Positions 6,412 through 8,598 of a stretch of 8,598 bases of DNA are shown piece after piece (position 1 is the stretch's first letter; each line of letters begins with the position of its first letter). The notes below the pieces were generated by a model. That model was not told the origin of the DNA. It worked only from the letters and a program-made list of their open reading frames with translations, and searched no databases. A program made the translations under genes and the position numbers. The DNA is from CAYFUT01 sp964346395. Its GTDB lineage: Bacteria > Bacillota > Halanaerobiia > Halobacteroidales > Halobacteroidaceae. The stretch lies in assembly GCA_964346395.1 (NCBI GenBank), contig CAYFUT010000093.1, positions 1-8,598 on the forward strand, given 5' to 3'.

Positions 6412-7668
6412 TTATTCCTCTTTTAATTTGAATTTAACAATTATAAAGATCCCCACAATTATTACTAAACTTACTATTAAAATAGCCACTGGAAACAAAT
6501 TGGAACCATTACTTTCCTTCAAGTCAGTCTTACTTATTTCTTCAAGTAACATTTCTCGATTCTGATCATATTTTTTAAATAAATAAGGTACAAATTGTTT
6601 AAAATTTTTATATTTCTCTCTATGTTTGCGGTAATATTCTAACTGCTTAACGGTAAATTTAGTTAAATAAAATCCCCTTTCCTGCTGATAGTCTAAACGT
6701 TCTTTATACAATCTATTTCCATATAAATCCTTTGCAGCTAGGGTAACAACTGCCCTTAAAACTTGTTCATTAAAGAAAAATTTGGGATCAGTATATGCTT
6801 GCTCTTTCATAGTATTTTGTACCGGTTCATAAAACTCATTTAAATTTAACTTTTTTCTTAAGTCAACATACTTTTTTAAAGATGGATTAACAAAAGAATG
6901 CCCCCATTCATGCAAAGCTAATAATTCCAGCGAAATTCCAGTGGAAAACTGCGGCTCATTGGAAGTATTACCTTTAGCCCTAATCACCTGATAAAAAATC
7001 TGTTCTCCATTAGCTGTTTCAATATGAGCTCCATATCCACCCCCAGGAAACATGGCAGGAGCAAAAATAAGATGAAATGCATCTCCTGTCCAGCCGAAAA
7101 AGTTTCTTTCCCAATCAATTACTTTTTCAGCAGCAAAATGTTTAGCTGAACTACGCAAATAACTTTTTAGGTTGTCTCGATGCTCAGCCCAAAAACTCTG
7201 AAAGTTAGATCCTTGAGCTAAATCAATCAAGGCTGCTCTAAAGTTCTCCAGAATTTTTCGCCCCTTAGCTCTTCTTAATAGATAATCACTATAATCATTC
7301 TTTAATTCTAAGTCAGGTAAACCACCTAAGCTTAAAATAAAATTCGGCGGTGCATCATAAGTAAAACCTCTATTAGTAAGTTTTTGAGCTATCTTAACTG
7401 CTTCATGCTCTTTATAGGGCGCAAAGAATTTTTTTAAATCACGAAAATATTTATTACCTCTTCCCTGGGGGCCTCTCTCTTCTATCCAGGAAGTTTGACT
7501 TAACACCCCCGCTAACAACTCCATCCGGGGAACTATTTTTATTTCAACATCCTCTGAAGTATCTTTTACAGTTACTTCAGTGTAGATATCATTAGCCTTA
7601 ACTTGACCTGCAGAAAACAGTATACAGAATATAATTAATACTAATACCGAAAGTTTTTTGAACCTCAT
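6412..7668 (-). CDS. DUF4932-like secreted, membrane-anchored putative zinc metalloprotease
   Basis: 418 residues. The N-terminus has a signal peptide (basic MRFKK, hydrophobic 7-20, likely cleavage after VKA at 25). A C-terminal membrane helix at about 391-412 (LFPVAILIVSLVIIVGIFII) is followed by a short basic tail. The bulk should therefore lie outside the cytoplasmic membrane. The zincin motif HEWGH is at 253-257, followed by SFVNP; two His and one Glu are the expected zinc and catalytic residues. NE at 300-301 in FFNEQVLRAV, about 45 residues on, is a candidate third ligand, as in gluzincins. I recognise the pattern HE(F/W)GHSFVNP from the DUF4932 family, which has no settled function. 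The substrate is unknown; peptidase activity is inferred from the motif only. AAAGGAGG (7675-7682) lies 6 nt before the ATG. The gene stands alone, separated from the exporter by a terminator; a TATAAT-like box on the minus strand (7754-7749) could serve its promoter. Confidence 0.88.
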   Translation of the reverse strand: MRFKKLSVLVLIIFCILFSAGQVKANDIYTEVTVKDTSEDVEIKIVPRMELLAGVLSQTSWIEERGPQGRGNKYFRDLKKFFAPYKEHEAVKIAQKLTNRGFTYDAPPNFILSLGGLPDLELKNDYSDYLLRRAKGRKILENFRAALIDLAQGSNFQSFWAEHRDNLKSYLRSSAKHFAAEKVIDWERNFFGWTGDAFHLIFAPAMFPGGGYGAHIETANGEQIFYQVIRAKGNTSNEPQFSTGISLELLALHEWGHSFVNPSLKKYVDLRKKLNLNEFYEPVQNTMKEQAYTDPKFFFNEQVLRAVVTLAAKDLYGNRLYKERLDYQQERGFYLTKFTVKQLEYYRKHREKYKNFKQFVPYLFKKYDQNREMLLEEISKTDLKESNGSNLFPVAILIVSLVIIVGIFIIVKFKLKEE

Positions 7669-7756
7669 TATTTACCTCCTTTAATCATTTACTTTTTTTA
7701 GTTTTTTTCTTCATTAAATTAATTTTACCTGTAATAATTTCTGATAAAATTATATT

Positions 7757-7794
7757 CAAAAAAATAAACCTTAAGACCATTAATGGTCTTAAGG
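7757..7794 (-). terminator. Intrinsic terminator of the LysE-type exporter gene, perfect 26-bp palindrome
   Basis: Positions 7769-7794 are a perfect palindrome (CCTTAAGACCAT/TA/ATGGTCTTAAGG). On the minus strand it is followed by TTTATTTTTTT (7768-7758), 13 nt after the exporter's stop codon. No T-run follows on the plus strand, so it acts on minus-strand transcription. It separates the exporter from the DUF4932-like gene. Confidence 0.85.
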
Positions 7795-7807
7795 TCAACT
7801 TTAGTAA

Positions 7808-8425
7808 TTAACCAAGCATTAACTGAATAAAAGAATATCCTAATTTAGCTCCAAAAAATATTAAAATTACCCCACAAACTATATTGATTCCCTTCAAGAT
7901 TCTGCTATTTAATTTATCACTTACAACTAAGGTTGCAGTCGATAAAAACATAAACCAGAGAAAAGAAGCACTGCAAAAACCAAGTATAAAATACTTAGAC
8001 ATTTGCACTGGAACCGAAGCATGATAGCCTCCTAATAATAAAGAGCCGTCGATTAACGCCTGCGGATTTAACCAGGTCACCACAAAACAAGTAACTATAA
8101 TCTTAGTTAAGGAATCACTCATTTGCACATCCTCTGTTACCTCTGACGAAGCACGAATCAAACTAATTCCAATGTAAATAACTAATACAGAACCTACTGC
8201 TAAAATAATTGATTTTAAGACGGGAACATTCTTAATTAATAAACCAATTCCAAAATAACAAGCAAGTGCAAGCAGGACATCAAAAAATATCGTCGTTAAA
8301 GCTACTTGATAAGTTTTTAGTTTGTTTCCTCTCACTGCCGTATTTATTACATACAAATTCTGCATCCCTATCGGGGCTACATAGGCGAATCCTAACAGCA
8401 ATCCCTGGATTAAATACTTATACAT
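7808..8425 (-). CDS. LysE/ArgO-family amino-acid exporter
   Basis: A 205-residue integral membrane protein with about six hydrophobic segments (near 5-28, 38-60, 66-92, 108-133, 143-168, 176-200), the size and layout of the LysE superfamily. These carriers export amino acids such as lysine or arginine, driven by the membrane potential or proton gradient. Diagnostic motifs are VAPIGMQNLYVI (16-27), matching the PIGxQN/GPGxQN signature near the N-terminus, and TWLNPQALIDG (117-127), matching the conserved NP(Q/H)xxxD of the fourth segment. AGGAGTG before the ATG is an acceptable ribosome-binding site (5-nt spacing). The substrate cannot be set from sequence; the NPQALIDG form is closest to LysE/ArgO rather than RhtB. 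No LysG-type regulator is adjacent; the LysR gene lies beyond the DUF4932-like gene and points the other way. It is transcribed alone, bounded by terminators on both sides. Confidence 0.92.
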   Translation of the reverse strand: MYKYLIQGLLLGFAYVAPIGMQNLYVINTAVRGNKLKTYQVALTTIFFDVLLALACYFGIGLLIKNVPVLKSIILAVGSVLVIYIGISLIRASSEVTEDVQMSDSLTKIIVTCFVVTWLNPQALIDGSLLLGGYHASVPVQMSKYFILGFCSASFLWFMFLSTATLVVSDKLNSRILKGINIVCGVILIFFGAKLGYSFIQLMLG

Positions 8426-8491
8426 TTTCTCACTCCTATTCTTAATTGCTTAGTGAATTTATTAATTTTAATAAAAGATCACTAAATAATT

Positions 8492-8520
8492 ATTATACTA
8501 AAAAATTTTAGTAAAAAAAA
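8492..8520 (-). promoter_or_regulatory. Likely promoter of the exporter gene with palindrome in the spacer
   Basis: On the minus strand a consensus TATAAT (8497-8492) lies 66 nt before the start codon, with a poor T-rich -35 (8520-8515) at 17-nt spacing. The spacer is filled by the inverted repeat TACTAAAA-AA-TTTTAGTA (8496-8513), whose position between -35 and -10 would suit a repressor or regulator site. Both are calls by eye. Confidence 0.4.
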
Positions 8521-8547
8521 CAGATAAACTAAAATAAATAGATATAC

Positions 8548-8577
8548 AAAAACCACAGGCTGATTAACAGCCTGTGG
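8548..8577 (-). terminator. Intrinsic terminator of a gene beyond the right edge
   Basis: CCACAGGCTG (8553-8562) and CAGCCTGTGG (8568-8577) form a perfect 10-bp stem with a 5-nt loop. On the minus strand it is followed by five T (8552-8548). No T-run directly follows on the plus strand. The gene it terminates would enter from the right edge on the minus strand; 8578-8598 are too short to identify it. Confidence 0.8.
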
Positions 8578-8598
8578 TGGTTTCCTTGATTATAATTT

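Overview
The window looks like an AT-rich, low-GC Gram-positive (Firmicutes/Bacillota) draft-assembly contig. Evidence: AGGAGG-type ribosome-binding sites, short intergenic regions with clear intrinsic terminators, and a one-chain purL of the form found mostly in Clostridia. A halophilic or anaerobic clostridial relative (for example Halanaerobiales) is my guess from overall composition and gene style; no marker gene here proves it. A run of exactly 100 N at 6287-6386 is an assembly gap that cuts one gene.

Left part (1-1300) is mobile and decayed DNA. Positions 1-480 encode the C-terminal 159 residues of a TnpB (OrfB, IS200/IS605 superfamily) RNA-guided nuclease, running off the left edge. 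It belongs to the TnpB group whose RuvC-II glutamate has moved (GDL in place of EDL, with a replacement Glu in the NESFTS motif). Right after its stop, 481-647 folds by eye into three nested stems plus a 14-bp terminal hairpin. This is a convincing omega-RNA scaffold and transposon right end, and the next ~20 nt (648-667) would be its current guide. Directly beyond lies a ~190-nt G-rich, repeat-containing, foldable segment (650-842) ending in a weak terminator-like stem and T-run, possibly an undescribed small RNA. Positions 951-1297 (minus) hold a decayed reading frame of unknown family.

Centre (1428-5660): a complete minus-strand purL (FGAM synthase, 1258 aa, glutaminase domain fused) with its own terminator, then a 373-bp divergent intergenic region. 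That region contains a ~200-bp MITE-like element with inverted TTGACAG-repeat arms, followed by the likely promoter of a plus-strand LysR-type regulator. The regulator gene is interrupted by the gap.

Right part (6412-8598): two minus-strand single-gene units. One encodes a secreted, membrane-anchored DUF4932-like protein with an HEWGH zinc-protease motif; the other encodes a LysE/ArgO-type amino-acid exporter. A perfect 26-bp palindrome (terminator) separates them. A further terminator at 8548-8577 belongs to a gene beyond the right edge.

The genes do not form one pathway. No complete new system is visible; the best leads are the omega-RNA with its shifted-active-site TnpB, the RNA-like segment next to it, and the membrane-anchored putative metalloprotease.
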